From Rs1 sp036960485 (lineage in GTDB: Bacteria > Pseudomonadota > Gammaproteobacteria > Pseudomonadales > Balneatricaceae), in the NCBI GenBank assembly GCA_036960485.1, contig JBALXS010000010.1, positions 13,100 to 77,099 of the forward strand: a stretch of DNA of 64,000 nucleotides. The letters run 5' to 3'. Positions 45,325-54,294 of the stretch are shown piece by piece; positions within the stretch are counted from its first letter, which is position 1, and each line of letters starts with the position of its first letter. The position numbers were made by a program, and so were the translations under genes. The notes below the pieces were generated by a model. That model was given only the letters and a program-made list of their open reading frames with translations, did not search any database and was not told the DNA's origin.

Positions 45325-45990
45325 ATGAATATATCATCCATTCAAACAAAACGTTTGATGCTAATTGTTGGCGCGTTCCACATCGCTATTATTGCCACGA
45401 GTAATTATCTGGTGCAATTGCCTTTCGAATTATTTGGCTTTCACACGACGTGGGGCGCTTTTAGTTTTCCGTTTGTATTTCTAGCAACTGATTTAACGGT
45501 TCGCTTATTTGGCTCGGCTATGGCTAGGCAAATAGTACTTAGAGTGATGTTGCCAGCGTTGCTTGTTTCCTATGTTGTTTCAGTGGTCGTGGTGAAAGGC
45601 GATTATGTAGGGATGCAAGGGTTTAATGAATTTAATAGTTTTGTAGCGCGTATTGCCTTTGCCAGCTTTATTGCATACTTGTTCGGTCAGTTTTTAGATA
45701 TCAGTGTTTTTAATAAATTACGGACCGTGAAAAATTGGTGGCTAGCACCTGCTGTTTCAACTGTTGTAGGTAATTTAATAGATACTATGCTGTTTTTTGC
45801 GGTCGCTTTTTATGCCAGCGTTGATCCATTTATGGCGGCCAACTGGATGGAAATAGCGTGGGTTGATTACGCATTTAAGCTAATTATTAGCTTGGCTTTC
45901 TTCTTGCCTTTATACGGTGTTTTATTAAAGTGCTTAGCAGCTAAGCTGGTTGATTTAACACGAGAAGAGAAATCGGATCAGCCAGCATAA
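45325..45990 (+). CDS. yhhQ: Queuosine precursor transporter YhhQ
   Basis: A 221-residue inner-membrane protein of COG1738 with about six TM helices. SNYLVQLPFELFGFHTTWGAFSFP, cited by its ends, and FLATDLTVRLFG are family motifs, and VVGNLIDTMLFFAVAFY lies near the C-terminal part. E. coli YhhQ imports queuosine precursors (preQ0/preQ1). The preQ1-type aptamer 5 bases before its start codon supports this assignment. Confidence 0.93.
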   Translation: MNISSIQTKRLMLIVGAFHIAIIATSNYLVQLPFELFGFHTTWGAFSFPFVFLATDLTVRLFGSAMARQIVLRVMLPALLVSYVVSVVVVKGDYVGMQGFNEFNSFVARIAFASFIAYLFGQFLDISVFNKLRTVKNWWLAPAVSTVVGNLIDTMLFFAVAFYASVDPFMAANWMEIAWVDYAFKLIISLAFFLPLYGVLLKCLAAKLVDLTREEKSDQPA

Positions 45991-46249
45991 GACAGTTGCT
46001 TTAAAATATTTGCTAATACATGCCAGATCAGCCTGTTCTCGGGCGGTTTCTTATAAGGCTGGTGTGTGTTGGCGATATGTATTAAGATTTTTCAGTAAGT
46101 TTATAAGTACTAATTCCTCGTTTTTCTCAATAGTCCTCTTTTTCTGCCTCTGTCGCTAACATCTGTGCACAATTGAAGTTACAATTATTTAAGTTGTATT
46201 TTTAAAAATTAATTAAATTCAATATTGTAATTGTTCAAGGTGTCTTTTT

Positions 46250-46942
46250 ATGTCAATCAAGAAAGTAGCAAGTAAGCAAGTGAGTGGTCTTAGAAAAGCG
46301 CTGGTAAGCGTTATGCTTTTAAGCTCAGCTTTAAGTGTAGGTAGCGTGTTTGCGGCAAACGAGAGTATTGCGCTGCAAAATATTGATAAGTTTATCGCCA
46401 GTGAAAAAGTAGATAAAGGCAATAGTAATTGGAAGTTGAGTCTTAATAAGCCGCCTTTGCAGCAGTTCACGCAAGGTAAGCAGTATATTTGGAAACTAAA
46501 GACGACTGAAGGTGATATTGAAATCAACCTGTTACCAAAAACAGCGCCGATGCATGTCTCTAGCACCATGTATTTAACGCGTTTAGGTTTTTATGACAAT
46601 ATCGTGTTCCATCGTGTTATCCAAGGATTTATGGCACAAGGTGGTGACCCTACCGGTACTGGCCGTAATGGTCCTGGTTATACATACGATGGTGAGTTTA
46701 GCGGCACTGTGCAGCATAACAAACCTGGTTTGTTGAGCATGGCCAACGCGGGTCCAGGTACAGATGGTAGCCAGTTTTTCCTTACTTTTGTCCCGACCGG
46801 CTGGTTAGATGGCAAGCACACTATCTTTGGAGAAGTGACTAAAGGGATGGGCGTTGTTAAAGTGTTAGAAAGCTTTGGCAGTAAGTCTGGTAAAACGTCG
46901 AAGAATCTTTCGATCTTAAAAGCGACCATTGAAGTAAGGTAG
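46250..46942 (+). CDS. ppiA: Periplasmic cyclophilin-type peptidyl-prolyl isomerase
   Basis: A 230-residue exported protein. A signal peptide (hydrophobic ALVSVMLLSSALSVGSVFA) is followed by a ~45-residue linker and a cyclophilin domain. FHRVIQGFMAQGGDPTGTG contains the catalytic Arg, Phe and Gln residues, and MANAGPGTDGSQFF is the second active-site strand. It catalyses proline cis-trans isomerisation in the periplasm. Name is by similarity to E. coli PpiA. Confidence 0.88.
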   Translation: MSIKKVASKQVSGLRKALVSVMLLSSALSVGSVFAANESIALQNIDKFIASEKVDKGNSNWKLSLNKPPLQQFTQGKQYIWKLKTTEGDIEINLLPKTAPMHVSSTMYLTRLGFYDNIVFHRVIQGFMAQGGDPTGTGRNGPGYTYDGEFSGTVQHNKPGLLSMANAGPGTDGSQFFLTFVPTGWLDGKHTIFGEVTKGMGVVKVLESFGSKSGKTSKNLSILKATIEVR

Positions 46943-46970
46943 TATTGCCTTATATATCAATCCATAACAC

Positions 46971-47005
46971 TCACTAAAATAGCTTGCTAAGTGCTATTTT
47001 AGTGA
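46971..47005. terminator. Strong hairpin between ppiA and bkdB
   Basis: TCACTAAAATAGC and GCTATTTTAGTGA form a perfect 13-bp stem with a 9-base loop between convergent genes. It lacks a distinct T run but the stem itself is AT-rich. A bidirectional terminator is the likely role. Confidence 0.65.
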
Positions 47006-47043
47006 GGATTTATCGATAGCTCAAACCTTCTATTACTACCTCT

Positions 47044-48309
47044 CTATACGAAAATAGCCCCTGGGTTTTCCAGTAATTTTTTCAATGCTTGTATTAATAA
47101 AGCACCATCGTATCCATCCACTATTCTGTGATCAAAAGATGCAGATAAATTCATCATCGTACGAATTTCTATTTGGCCATTGATAACCATTGGGCGCTGC
47201 TGCATTTTATTAATGCCGATAATGGTCGTTTCAGGTGCATTGATGATCGGCGTTGTTGCTATACCGCCAATTGCACCTAAGCTGGTAATAGTAATGGTTG
47301 AGCCTGTTAGTTGTGCAGAATTTGCTTTTCCAGCGCGGGTAAGAGCTGTTAGCTGTGCTAATTGTGCAGCGCTTTGCCAAAGATCTAACGTGTCACTATT
47401 TTTAATAACCGGTACCATTAACCCTTGATCTGTCATGGTAGCAATACCAATATGCACGGCGTTGTATTGGGTTAATATTTCATCTTGGTCGTTATAGAGA
47501 GCATTACAGTGTGGGAAGTCGGCTAATACTTTAACCAAAGCTTGCATGATGAATGGCAGAATTGTTAATTTACTTTGCGTGTCTTTACGTTGTGTATTGA
47601 GATGTTTACGCAGTGTCTCTAGAGCACTTAAATCTATTTCTTCAATGTATGAGTAATGCGGCACGTTACGCTTGGTTTGTTGCATGCGTTGCGCTATGAC
47701 TTTGCGTAAACCTTTTATTTTAATCGCGGTGGTGTTGGTGTTATGCAGAGTATTTGTAGTCTCGTGCGCTGTGGTTGAGCTGACTTGCTGTGCACCATTG
47801 TCGATAAAATTAGTAAGGTCGCTGTTGTTTATACGGCCACTATGGCCAGTACCTGACACTAAGGTTAAATCAATGCCTTTTTGCCTCGCGTGTTTTCTAA
47901 CTGAAGGGGAGGTTAGTACGAGCGAATTAAGGATTGTTTTAAGTGCTTTATCTGGTTTATGGTTTACTGACGCTGCAGCAGGTATATAAACCGCATCGTT
48001 GGTGGATGTAGGATTCACAGATAAGGTTTCTAAGGGGGTGTTATTTACAGCATCAAGGCTTTGCGAATTTTGTGTTACAAAGAGAATAAGCTCGCTGCCC
48101 ACTGGAATCTCAATTCCTTCATCACAGGCAAGCTTCTCAACCGTGCCGCTGACAGGAGAGGTGACTTCAACTACTGCTTTATCTGTCATTACATCAACAA
48201 TATGCTGATCCTCAGCTACTTTGTCACCTACTTTTACGTGCCATTGCACAATTTCAGAAACGACAATGCCTTCACCTAAATCCGGCAGTTTAAAACTAAA
48301 ATGGCTCAT
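47044..48309 (-). CDS. bkdB: Branched-chain 2-oxo acid dehydrogenase E2 (dihydrolipoyl acyltransferase)
   Basis: A 421-residue E2 core. ATG 48309 (MSHFSFKLPDLGEG) overlaps the E1-beta stop codon as TAATG and has GGAG upstream. MTDKAVVEV contains the lipoylated lysine, SPSVRKHARQKGIDL is the E3/E1-binding domain, and SFDHRIVDGYDG is the catalytic H-x3-D-G. With E1 it converts branched-chain 2-oxo acids to acyl-CoA. No E3 gene follows. Confidence 0.92.
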   Translation of the reverse strand: MSHFSFKLPDLGEGIVVSEIVQWHVKVGDKVAEDQHIVDVMTDKAVVEVTSPVSGTVEKLACDEGIEIPVGSELILFVTQNSQSLDAVNNTPLETLSVNPTSTNDAVYIPAAASVNHKPDKALKTILNSLVLTSPSVRKHARQKGIDLTLVSGTGHSGRINNSDLTNFIDNGAQQVSSTTAHETTNTLHNTNTTAIKIKGLRKVIAQRMQQTKRNVPHYSYIEEIDLSALETLRKHLNTQRKDTQSKLTILPFIMQALVKVLADFPHCNALYNDQDEILTQYNAVHIGIATMTDQGLMVPVIKNSDTLDLWQSAAQLAQLTALTRAGKANSAQLTGSTITITSLGAIGGIATTPIINAPETTIIGINKMQQRPMVINGQIEIRTMMNLSASFDHRIVDGYDGALLIQALKKLLENPGAIFV

Positions 48310-49325
48310 TAGTTGCTCTCCAAAGTGCGTGTCATAGCGTCGGTGATCCGTTTTTGACTGGGAAAATATTGCCATTCAAAGGCATGCGGGTAAGGAGTAT
48401 CCCAGCCAGTCACTCTTTCAATGGGAGCTTTTAAGTGCCAAAAACAATGCTCTTGTACTTGGGAGAGGATTTCTGCGCCAAAGCCACTGGTTAGTGTCGC
48501 TTCATGCACAATCACGCAGCGGCCAGTTTTTTTAACGGATGCCTTAATAGTTTCGATATCTAGTGGTATTAAGGTGCGAATATCAATCAGTTCAGCGTTA
48601 ATTTGGCTATTATTGATAGCGCCTTGTGCGACATGCACCATATTTCCATAGGTGATAATCGTAACATCATCACCACTTTGCAGTACCGAGGCTTTACCTA
48701 TCTCTATGCTGTAATGCTCTTCTGGAACTTCACCTAAGGGATGAGTGTTCCAAGCACTCGCCGCTTGTTGATGATTACCATCAAAAGGGCCGTTATAAAT
48801 ACGTTTAGGTTCGAAAAAAATAACGGGATCATTAGATTCAATCGCCGCGGTTAATAGCCCTTTTGCATCATAAGGGTTAGAGGGCATTACAGTTTTTAAG
48901 CCACAAGCATGCGTAAAAAAAGCTTCAGGGCTTTGAGAGTGAGTTTGCCCGCCGCGAATACCTCCGCCGCACGGAGTACGAATTACGATAGGCGCAAAAT
49001 ATTCGCCGCCACTGCGATGGCGAAGCCTTGCGAGTTCAGAAACAATTTGATCAACCGCAGGGTAGATGTAGTCGGAAAATTGTATTTCAACAATTGGCCG
49101 CAAGCCATTTACACCCATACCTATCGCAACTCCCATAATACCACCTTCAGCAATGGGCATGTCTAAAGCACGATGCGCGCCGTATTTTTTATATAAACCG
49201 TCAGTACAGCGAAATACACCACCAAAATAGCCTACATCTTCGCCCATAACTAGTACGTTTTGGTCGAGTTCCATGCAGCTGTCCATAGCGGAGTTAAGTG
49301 CCTGTATCATATTCATTTTAGCCAT
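48309..49325 (-). CDS. bkdA2: Branched-chain 2-oxo acid dehydrogenase E1 beta subunit
   Basis: A 338-residue transketolase-type beta subunit. NVLVMGEDVGYFGGVFRCTDGL, cited by its ends, is the thiamine-diphosphate-binding glutamate region. EIQFSDYIYPAVDQI and RTPCGGGIRGGQTHSQSPEAFF, likewise by ends, are diagnostic of the branched-chain type. It begins three bases after the E1-alpha stop and overlaps bkdB, so the operon is translationally coupled. Confidence 0.93.
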   Translation of the reverse strand: MAKMNMIQALNSAMDSCMELDQNVLVMGEDVGYFGGVFRCTDGLYKKYGAHRALDMPIAEGGIMGVAIGMGVNGLRPIVEIQFSDYIYPAVDQIVSELARLRHRSGGEYFAPIVIRTPCGGGIRGGQTHSQSPEAFFTHACGLKTVMPSNPYDAKGLLTAAIESNDPVIFFEPKRIYNGPFDGNHQQAASAWNTHPLGEVPEEHYSIEIGKASVLQSGDDVTIITYGNMVHVAQGAINNSQINAELIDIRTLIPLDIETIKASVKKTGRCVIVHEATLTSGFGAEILSQVQEHCFWHLKAPIERVTGWDTPYPHAFEWQYFPSQKRITDAMTRTLESN

Positions 49326-49328
49326 GAG

Positions 49329-50582
49329 TTATGCCTCCTCTATCTGCTGACTTTGGTTGATTAAATGCGTGGGTGTTTGTTCAAATACATCGTCAAACAT
49401 AGATGCAAGCGGCCAGTGAGGGCCGTTATCAAGAGAGCCTTGTGCTAAAGCTTCTTTCCAGTCTCGGGTAACACTTTGCTCTAGTGATTGTGCTAATGCG
49501 CTGTGTTGATTTTCATCCCACGCACCTATGGCAATTAAATGATTTTTTAAGCGCTCAATGGGATCGCCTAATGGCCAGTATTTGGCTTCATCTTTGCCGC
49601 GATAAGCATCGGGATTGTCGCTGGTTGAATGGCCTTCAGTACGATAGGTATAAAGCTCGATAAACGTAGGGCCGCCTCCTTGGCGTGCACGCTGTGCTGC
49701 CCATTGGGTGACGGCGTATACGGCTAGAAAGTCATTTCCATCGACTCGGATACCAGGAATGCTAAAGCCAATGCTACGCGCAGCAAAGGTGGTGCCAGCG
49801 CTAGCGAATGATTGTGGAGTAGAAATAGCCCATTGATTGTTAACCACATTGAGTATAACGGGGGCTTTGTAAGTTGAGCTAAAGACCAGTGCATGGTATA
49901 CATCAGCTGCCGCTGTAGTGCCATCACCGACCCAAGAGGCCGCGATGTTATCCTCGCCTTTATATGCAGAAGCCATTGCCCAGCCCACTGCTTGAGAGTA
50001 TTGCGTGGCCAAATTTCCTGAAATAGAAAAGAAATTGTGTTTTTTAGCGCTATACATAATCGGCATTTGCCGGCCTTTAAGGTTATCTTTCGCATTCGAA
50101 AGGCACTGGCTCATTAAATCAACTACATTGTGATCGCGTGCAAACAATAAGCCTTGTTGGCGATAACTCGGAAATAGCATGTCGCTATTTTTAAGTGCCA
50201 TGCCTTGAGCAATAGAAACGGCTTCTTCACCGGTGGATTTGATATAAAAAGACAGTTTCCCCTGACGCTGCATTTTGAACATGCGCTCATCAAATGCGCG
50301 CACATGCATCATTTTTTTAAGGCCTAGTAATAACTTATCAGTGCTTAAGTCACTTATCCAAGGGCCTGCTGCTAAGTGATCATCGCCTAAAACTCGAACT
50401 AACCCATAAGCCAAACTTTGCATGTCTATTGCATCGCTTAGAACATCGGGCTTAAAGCTTTCGCTTGGAGCAGGGGGTACTATATGAGAAAAATCTGGCG
50501 TTGTTTCTGGGCGCGAAGATGCTTTTGGCACAAACAGCTTCGATTTATAAAGGGTGTTATTTTCTTCAGTGTTTTTTTTCAT
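49329..50582 (-). CDS. bkdA1: Branched-chain 2-oxo acid dehydrogenase E1 alpha subunit
   Basis: A 417-residue alpha subunit. The ATG at 50582 (MKKNTEEN) is preferred; a TTG seven codons earlier is an alternative. FKMQRQGKLSFYIKSTGEEAVS, cited by its ends, is the branched-chain-type signature. SWVGDGTTAAADVYHALVFSS with NNQWAIS binds the thiamine diphosphate and Mg2+ (GDG ... NN). TEGHSTSDNP is the phosphorylation-loop-like region. It is the first gene of bkdA1-bkdA2-bkdB and diverges from bkdR. Confidence 0.93.
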   Translation of the reverse strand: MKKNTEENNTLYKSKLFVPKASSRPETTPDFSHIVPPAPSESFKPDVLSDAIDMQSLAYGLVRVLGDDHLAAGPWISDLSTDKLLLGLKKMMHVRAFDERMFKMQRQGKLSFYIKSTGEEAVSIAQGMALKNSDMLFPSYRQQGLLFARDHNVVDLMSQCLSNAKDNLKGRQMPIMYSAKKHNFFSISGNLATQYSQAVGWAMASAYKGEDNIAASWVGDGTTAAADVYHALVFSSTYKAPVILNVVNNQWAISTPQSFASAGTTFAARSIGFSIPGIRVDGNDFLAVYAVTQWAAQRARQGGGPTFIELYTYRTEGHSTSDNPDAYRGKDEAKYWPLGDPIERLKNHLIAIGAWDENQHSALAQSLEQSVTRDWKEALAQGSLDNGPHWPLASMFDDVFEQTPTHLINQSQQIEEA

Positions 50583-50814
50583 AACATGTCTCTTTTTTAA
50601 CAATGCCTAGAGCATCAAGGCGAGTGCTAGCTTTTATTTCATTGTTTTAATATACCTGTTTCATCAAGTAAATATTATTTAAACTTAAAGTAGTAAGTGT
50701 GGTTTATTGTATGAAATATTCGCTTTAGAGGTTTAATTTGAATTTATTATACTTATATTTTATGATTGCTAAAATACAGCCAATTATAAATTGAATTTAG
50801 AGCGGTAAAAATCA

Positions 50815-51282
50815 TTGAAATTAGACAAAATAGATCAAAAAATATTAGCCTTATTGCAAGCAGACGCCAGCTTAAGTGCATCTGAAGTTGCGCTGCGAGT
50901 GAACCTTTCACAGCCGCCTTGCTGGCGAAGGATAAAGCGCTTAGAAGATGAAGGTATTATTGTTAAGCGCACTGCTATTTTAGATCCTATTAAGCTTGGC
51001 TTGAATTTAGTTATTTATGCGCAAGTAAAGCTCATTGCTAATGGTGAGTTGGCAGCATTTGAGCGAGAAGTAATAGAAATTCCTGAAATAACCGAGTGTT
51101 ATGTAATGCTAGGTAATGTGGATTTTTTACTGCGAATAGTGACCACAGACATAGCCGGTTATGAGCGTTTATATAGAGAGCAGCTTTCCAAAATTCCCGG
51201 TGTGCAGGCTTTCAATACTAGCGTGGCAATGACCGCAGTAAAACGCTCAACAGAGTTGCCTTTAGATGTTATTAGTTCATGA
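50815..51282 (+). CDS. bkdR: Lrp/AsnC-family regulator, probable BkdR
   Basis: A 155-residue feast/famine regulator. LDKIDQKILALLQADASLS and SQPPCWRRIKRLEDEGII form the N-terminal helix-turn-helix. The rest is the RAM ligand-binding domain (ECYVMLGNVDFLLRIVT). It is divergent from the bkd operon across a 211-to-232-base gap, the same arrangement as Pseudomonas bkdR, which activates bkd in response to branched-chain amino acids. It probably starts at the TTG at 50815. Confidence 0.88.
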   Translation: MKLDKIDQKILALLQADASLSASEVALRVNLSQPPCWRRIKRLEDEGIIVKRTAILDPIKLGLNLVIYAQVKLIANGELAAFEREVIEIPEITECYVMLGNVDFLLRIVTTDIAGYERLYREQLSKIPGVQAFNTSVAMTAVKRSTELPLDVISS

Positions 51283-51467
51283 ATGACTGGTCTTAATTAA
51301 GGGCTAAGTAGCAAAGAGCTAAGTAATAAAGATCAAAGAGATAAAGGCTTAAACAATAAAGACTGAAACAGACCTGTTATGAGTCATTTTCACCCTGTTT
51401 TGATAATTAAAAATAACTATACTTTTAACCAGTCAGAATTTTAGTTCAATAATATAGAGTGAGTGCA

Positions 51468-51779
51468 ATGCAAGTAACGAGAAGCACAGAGTTTAGGGCA
51501 CAAAAAGCTTGGGGTGCAAAAAATATTGCAACCATGAATGGCATTACTACTAAGCTACATTGGACTGATCAGCCTTATAAGTGGCACATCAATGATGGCG
51601 AAGAGGTTTTTGTGGTGCTTGATGGGCAAGTAACGATGTATTATCGCGAGCAGGGTGTCGAGCAACAGGTTTTACTACAAGTAGGTGATATCTTTTATGC
51701 CAGTATCGGCACTGAGCATGTCGCTCATCCTATTGGTGAAGCAAGAGTGTTGGTGGTTGAATCACAGGGCAGTGTGTGA
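51468..51779 (+). CDS. Small cupin protein
   Basis: A 103-residue single cupin barrel. HINDGEEVFVVLDGQVTMYY is motif 1 (H, E and G positions seen) and GDIFYASIGTEHVAHPIG is motif 2 with metal-binding histidines. The ATG at 51468 is preferred to a GTG nine bases earlier because GAGTGAG precedes it. Function is unknown; it sits just before a GST gene and could be co-transcribed. Confidence 0.8.
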   Translation: MQVTRSTEFRAQKAWGAKNIATMNGITTKLHWTDQPYKWHINDGEEVFVVLDGQVTMYYREQGVEQQVLLQVGDIFYASIGTEHVAHPIGEARVLVVESQGSV

Positions 51780-51843
51780 ATCACTATTCCAGCTTACTTG
51801 TCATTAAGTAAACCATTATAAAAATATTTCAAAGAGAGAATGT

Positions 51844-52503
51844 ATGTACCAATTATATTATTACCCAGGCAACGCCAGTATTGCCCCGCATATGATGTTA
51901 GAAGCACTTGGTGTTCCTTACGAGCTAGTACTGGTTGATAGAAGTAGTAATGCTCAAAAGTCTCCCCAATACTTAAAGCTAAACCCTACTGGGCGAATCC
52001 CTACTTTAATTGATACTAGTATAACGCACCAAGAAAGCCCGTTAGTGGTATTTGAAAGTACCGCAATCTGTTTGCATTTGCTCGATCAGCACCCACAAAG
52101 TAGCTTAATTCCCGAAATAGGCAATCCTTTGCGCAGCCAGTTCCATCAATGGCTAATGTATTTGAATAATACGGTGCAGGCAGAGTTGATGTTGTATTTT
52201 TATCCTGAAAAATATACCAGTGATCAGCATTCAGTTGATGCAATACAAAAGATGGCAGAAGCAAGAGTGACACAGATGTTTATTTTGCTAGATCAGCAGT
52301 TACATAAGAATACATTTTTAGTGGGCGATCAGTTAAGTGTCTGTGATTTTTTCTTAGTGATGGTGGCTAACTGGGCGTCTGAATTTGCCCAAGCTCCGTT
52401 AAGTTTACCAAACTTAGGGCGCTACTTAAAAATGATGGCTCAGCAGGCATGTGTTATTGATACTTTTAAAGGTGAAGGGCGAAATCTTGATATATATCAG
52501 TAG
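51844..52503 (+). CDS. Glutathione S-transferase family protein
   Basis: A 219-residue GST. YYPGNASIAPHMMLEALGVPYELVLVD, cited by its ends, is the N-terminal domain; NPTGRIPTLID and FESTAICLHLLD supply the cis-proline and glutathione-binding Ser. LSVCDFFLVMVANWA is the C-terminal domain core. The PGNASIAPHM start resembles beta-class or GstA-like enzymes, with Ser rather than Cys likely. Substrate is unknown. Confidence 0.87.
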   Translation: MYQLYYYPGNASIAPHMMLEALGVPYELVLVDRSSNAQKSPQYLKLNPTGRIPTLIDTSITHQESPLVVFESTAICLHLLDQHPQSSLIPEIGNPLRSQFHQWLMYLNNTVQAELMLYFYPEKYTSDQHSVDAIQKMAEARVTQMFILLDQQLHKNTFLVGDQLSVCDFFLVMVANWASEFAQAPLSLPNLGRYLKMMAQQACVIDTFKGEGRNLDIYQ

Positions 52504-52739
52504 TTAATTTGTAGGCTTTGGCTAATAACATACTTATTACAAGGTTATGGATATATAATTTGACATCTTAGATTGGTCGCTATATAGTGCTGTCCAGCTA
52601 GAAAGAAAGTCTATTTATTTACATGCTTCAACTCACAGTTTTATTCGTAATTCCTGTTCTTGTAGTTTCTAAGTTTCAGTCTATTTTTATGCTACTCAAG
52701 CCTTACGGCACATTTAAATTTTAAATACAGGATATTATT

Positions 52740-52946
52740 ATGTCTACAGTTACTGGTACAGTTAAGTGGTTCAACGAAACTAAAGGTTTTGGTTTTATCG
52801 AGCAAGAATCAGGTCCAGATGTTTTTGCACATTTCTCTGCAATTGCAGGCGATGGCTTCAAGACTCTTGCTGAAGGTCAACGTGTTGAATTCAGTGTTTC
52901 TCAAGGCCAGAAAGGCCCACAAGCTGAGAACATCGTAGCACTTTAA
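52740..52946 (+). CDS. Cold-shock protein, CspA family
   Basis: A 68-residue OB-fold single-stranded nucleic-acid-binding protein. KGFGFIEQ is RNP1 and DVFAHFSAI is RNP2. Length and sequence match bacterial CspA-like proteins acting as RNA chaperones. It has a 236-base gap upstream, so a long 5' leader as in cspA is possible, but I see no specific cold-box match. Confidence 0.95.
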   Translation: MSTVTGTVKWFNETKGFGFIEQESGPDVFAHFSAIAGDGFKTLAEGQRVEFSVSQGQKGPQAENIVAL

Positions 52947-53019
52947 TTAGTTGCTATAGCAGTAAATAAATAGTTAAATATTAATTTACTGTAGCAAGGC
53001 TTAGGCTTTGCAAATAATA

Positions 53020-53053
53020 AAGGGTGAATCTATTTTTAGGTTTGCCCTTTTTT
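53020..53053 (+). terminator. Rho-independent terminator after the cold-shock gene
   Basis: AAGGGTGAA pairs with TTTGCCCTT (two G-U pairs) around a 12-base loop, followed by seven T. Confidence 0.85.
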
Positions 53054-53166
53054 TATGCCTGCTCGAAATGAATGATTAGTTTTTCATTTAAATGTTGATT
53101 CGCCCTCGTACAGTACTCTGCTATTATCAGCGCATCATATAAATGCTGAATTAAAGAGAGGTGTGA

Positions 53167-54294
53167 GTGGCTACAGAACAAAACCGGCCTATTAGTAATG
53201 GCTTGGCTGCACTGGTTTTTTGTGCTGCTATTTTTTCTAGTGCGCTGTTGATTGGCGGCGATCAATTTGGTCGCGTTAATTTGTTGTATCTTCTATTGCT
53301 GTTTGTAGCATGGCCTGTTTTATCACTGATGTTCGCATTATTTTTATATTGGGGAAAAAGTGAAAAAGGGTTAGTTGTATGGTTGCTCACCATGCCTATC
53401 TGGCCAAAACCTTGGTTGCTAAACTTAAATACTCTTAAGCATCAAGGCTTACTGTCTTTATGGGTTTTTACTCAAAGCCAAAAATTAGCACTAGTTTTTA
53501 GTGCGGGCTGCATCTTATCATTTATCTTCGTTTTGTTATTTAATGACGTTAGCTTCGTGTGGCGTAGTACTTTATTACAAGCTGAGCAAATCTACCCGCT
53601 ACTTAATTGGCTGGCAAAGCCTTGGTTTTTTATCGATCAAGCGCAACCTGTATTAGCAATGGTTGAAATATCTCAAGATTCTCGTTTAAGTTTGAATCCT
53701 CAGTTATCAAGCACGGGTGTTTGGTGGCGTTATATTTTTTGGGCGCAGTTATGTTATGCCGTTACTCCAAGATTATTGTTATATATTTGGGGAGCAAAGA
53801 AGCTGCAACAGCTGGAGCGTGAAGCGCTTGCAAGCTCGCAAAAGCTTGCGCACACAGCTGATCACGATGCTTCATTAGCGCAAAAATCTGCAGAAAATGC
53901 GAAAACACAGTTAACCGAAGTGATCAGCAATGATCATCATTTAGGTGATTACGTACTTTTGAGTTGGGTGCAGCTACCACAAGCATTGCTAAATAAATTA
54001 ACAGCTGTGCTGGGTATGCCTGTAGCTGTTTATCAGATAGGAGCGCAAGCAAGTCTAGAAAGTGAACAGCAGGCACTGCAAGATACACGAAAGAAGTTAC
54101 TTATTGTAGCCGCTTGGGAGCCTCCAATGGGTGAGCTTGAAGATTTTATGCAGCAGACAACAGGTATTATTATGCCATTAGATTGGCAGGGCGAACAGTT
54201 TCAAACAATCAGCGATTTACATTTAGATGAGTGGCGCCGCTTTTGCTATCCCTTATCGCGCTGGCAGTTACAGCAATTAGGAGTGTTAATATGA
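53167..54294 (+). CDS. DUF2868-like membrane protein
   Basis: A 375-residue protein with four hydrophobic helices in the N-terminal half (about 12-30, 37-55, 104-124, 193-205), a coiled-coil-like Ala/Glu/Lys segment (KLQQLEREALASSQKLAH) and a soluble C-terminal domain (DDHHL region, MQQTTGIIMPLDWQG). It resembles DUF2868 proteins, which occur immediately before DUF3482 GTPases. Its TGA stop overlaps the ATG of that GTPase (ATGA), so the two are translationally coupled. GTG 53167 with AGAGG upstream is the start. Function is unknown. Confidence 0.7.
   Translation: MATEQNRPISNGLAALVFCAAIFSSALLIGGDQFGRVNLLYLLLLFVAWPVLSLMFALFLYWGKSEKGLVVWLLTMPIWPKPWLLNLNTLKHQGLLSLWVFTQSQKLALVFSAGCILSFIFVLLFNDVSFVWRSTLLQAEQIYPLLNWLAKPWFFIDQAQPVLAMVEISQDSRLSLNPQLSSTGVWWRYIFWAQLCYAVTPRLLLYIWGAKKLQQLEREALASSQKLAHTADHDASLAQKSAENAKTQLTEVISNDHHLGDYVLLSWVQLPQALLNKLTAVLGMPVAVYQIGAQASLESEQQALQDTRKKLLIVAAWEPPMGELEDFMQQTTGIIMPLDWQGEQFQTISDLHLDEWRRFCYPLSRWQLQQLGVLI

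Noticed and set aside
51300..51365. AAAGAGCTAAGTAATAAAG-like repetitive stretch
   Set aside because: The units vary in length and sequence; it looks like low-complexity AT-rich DNA, not an array or CRISPR.
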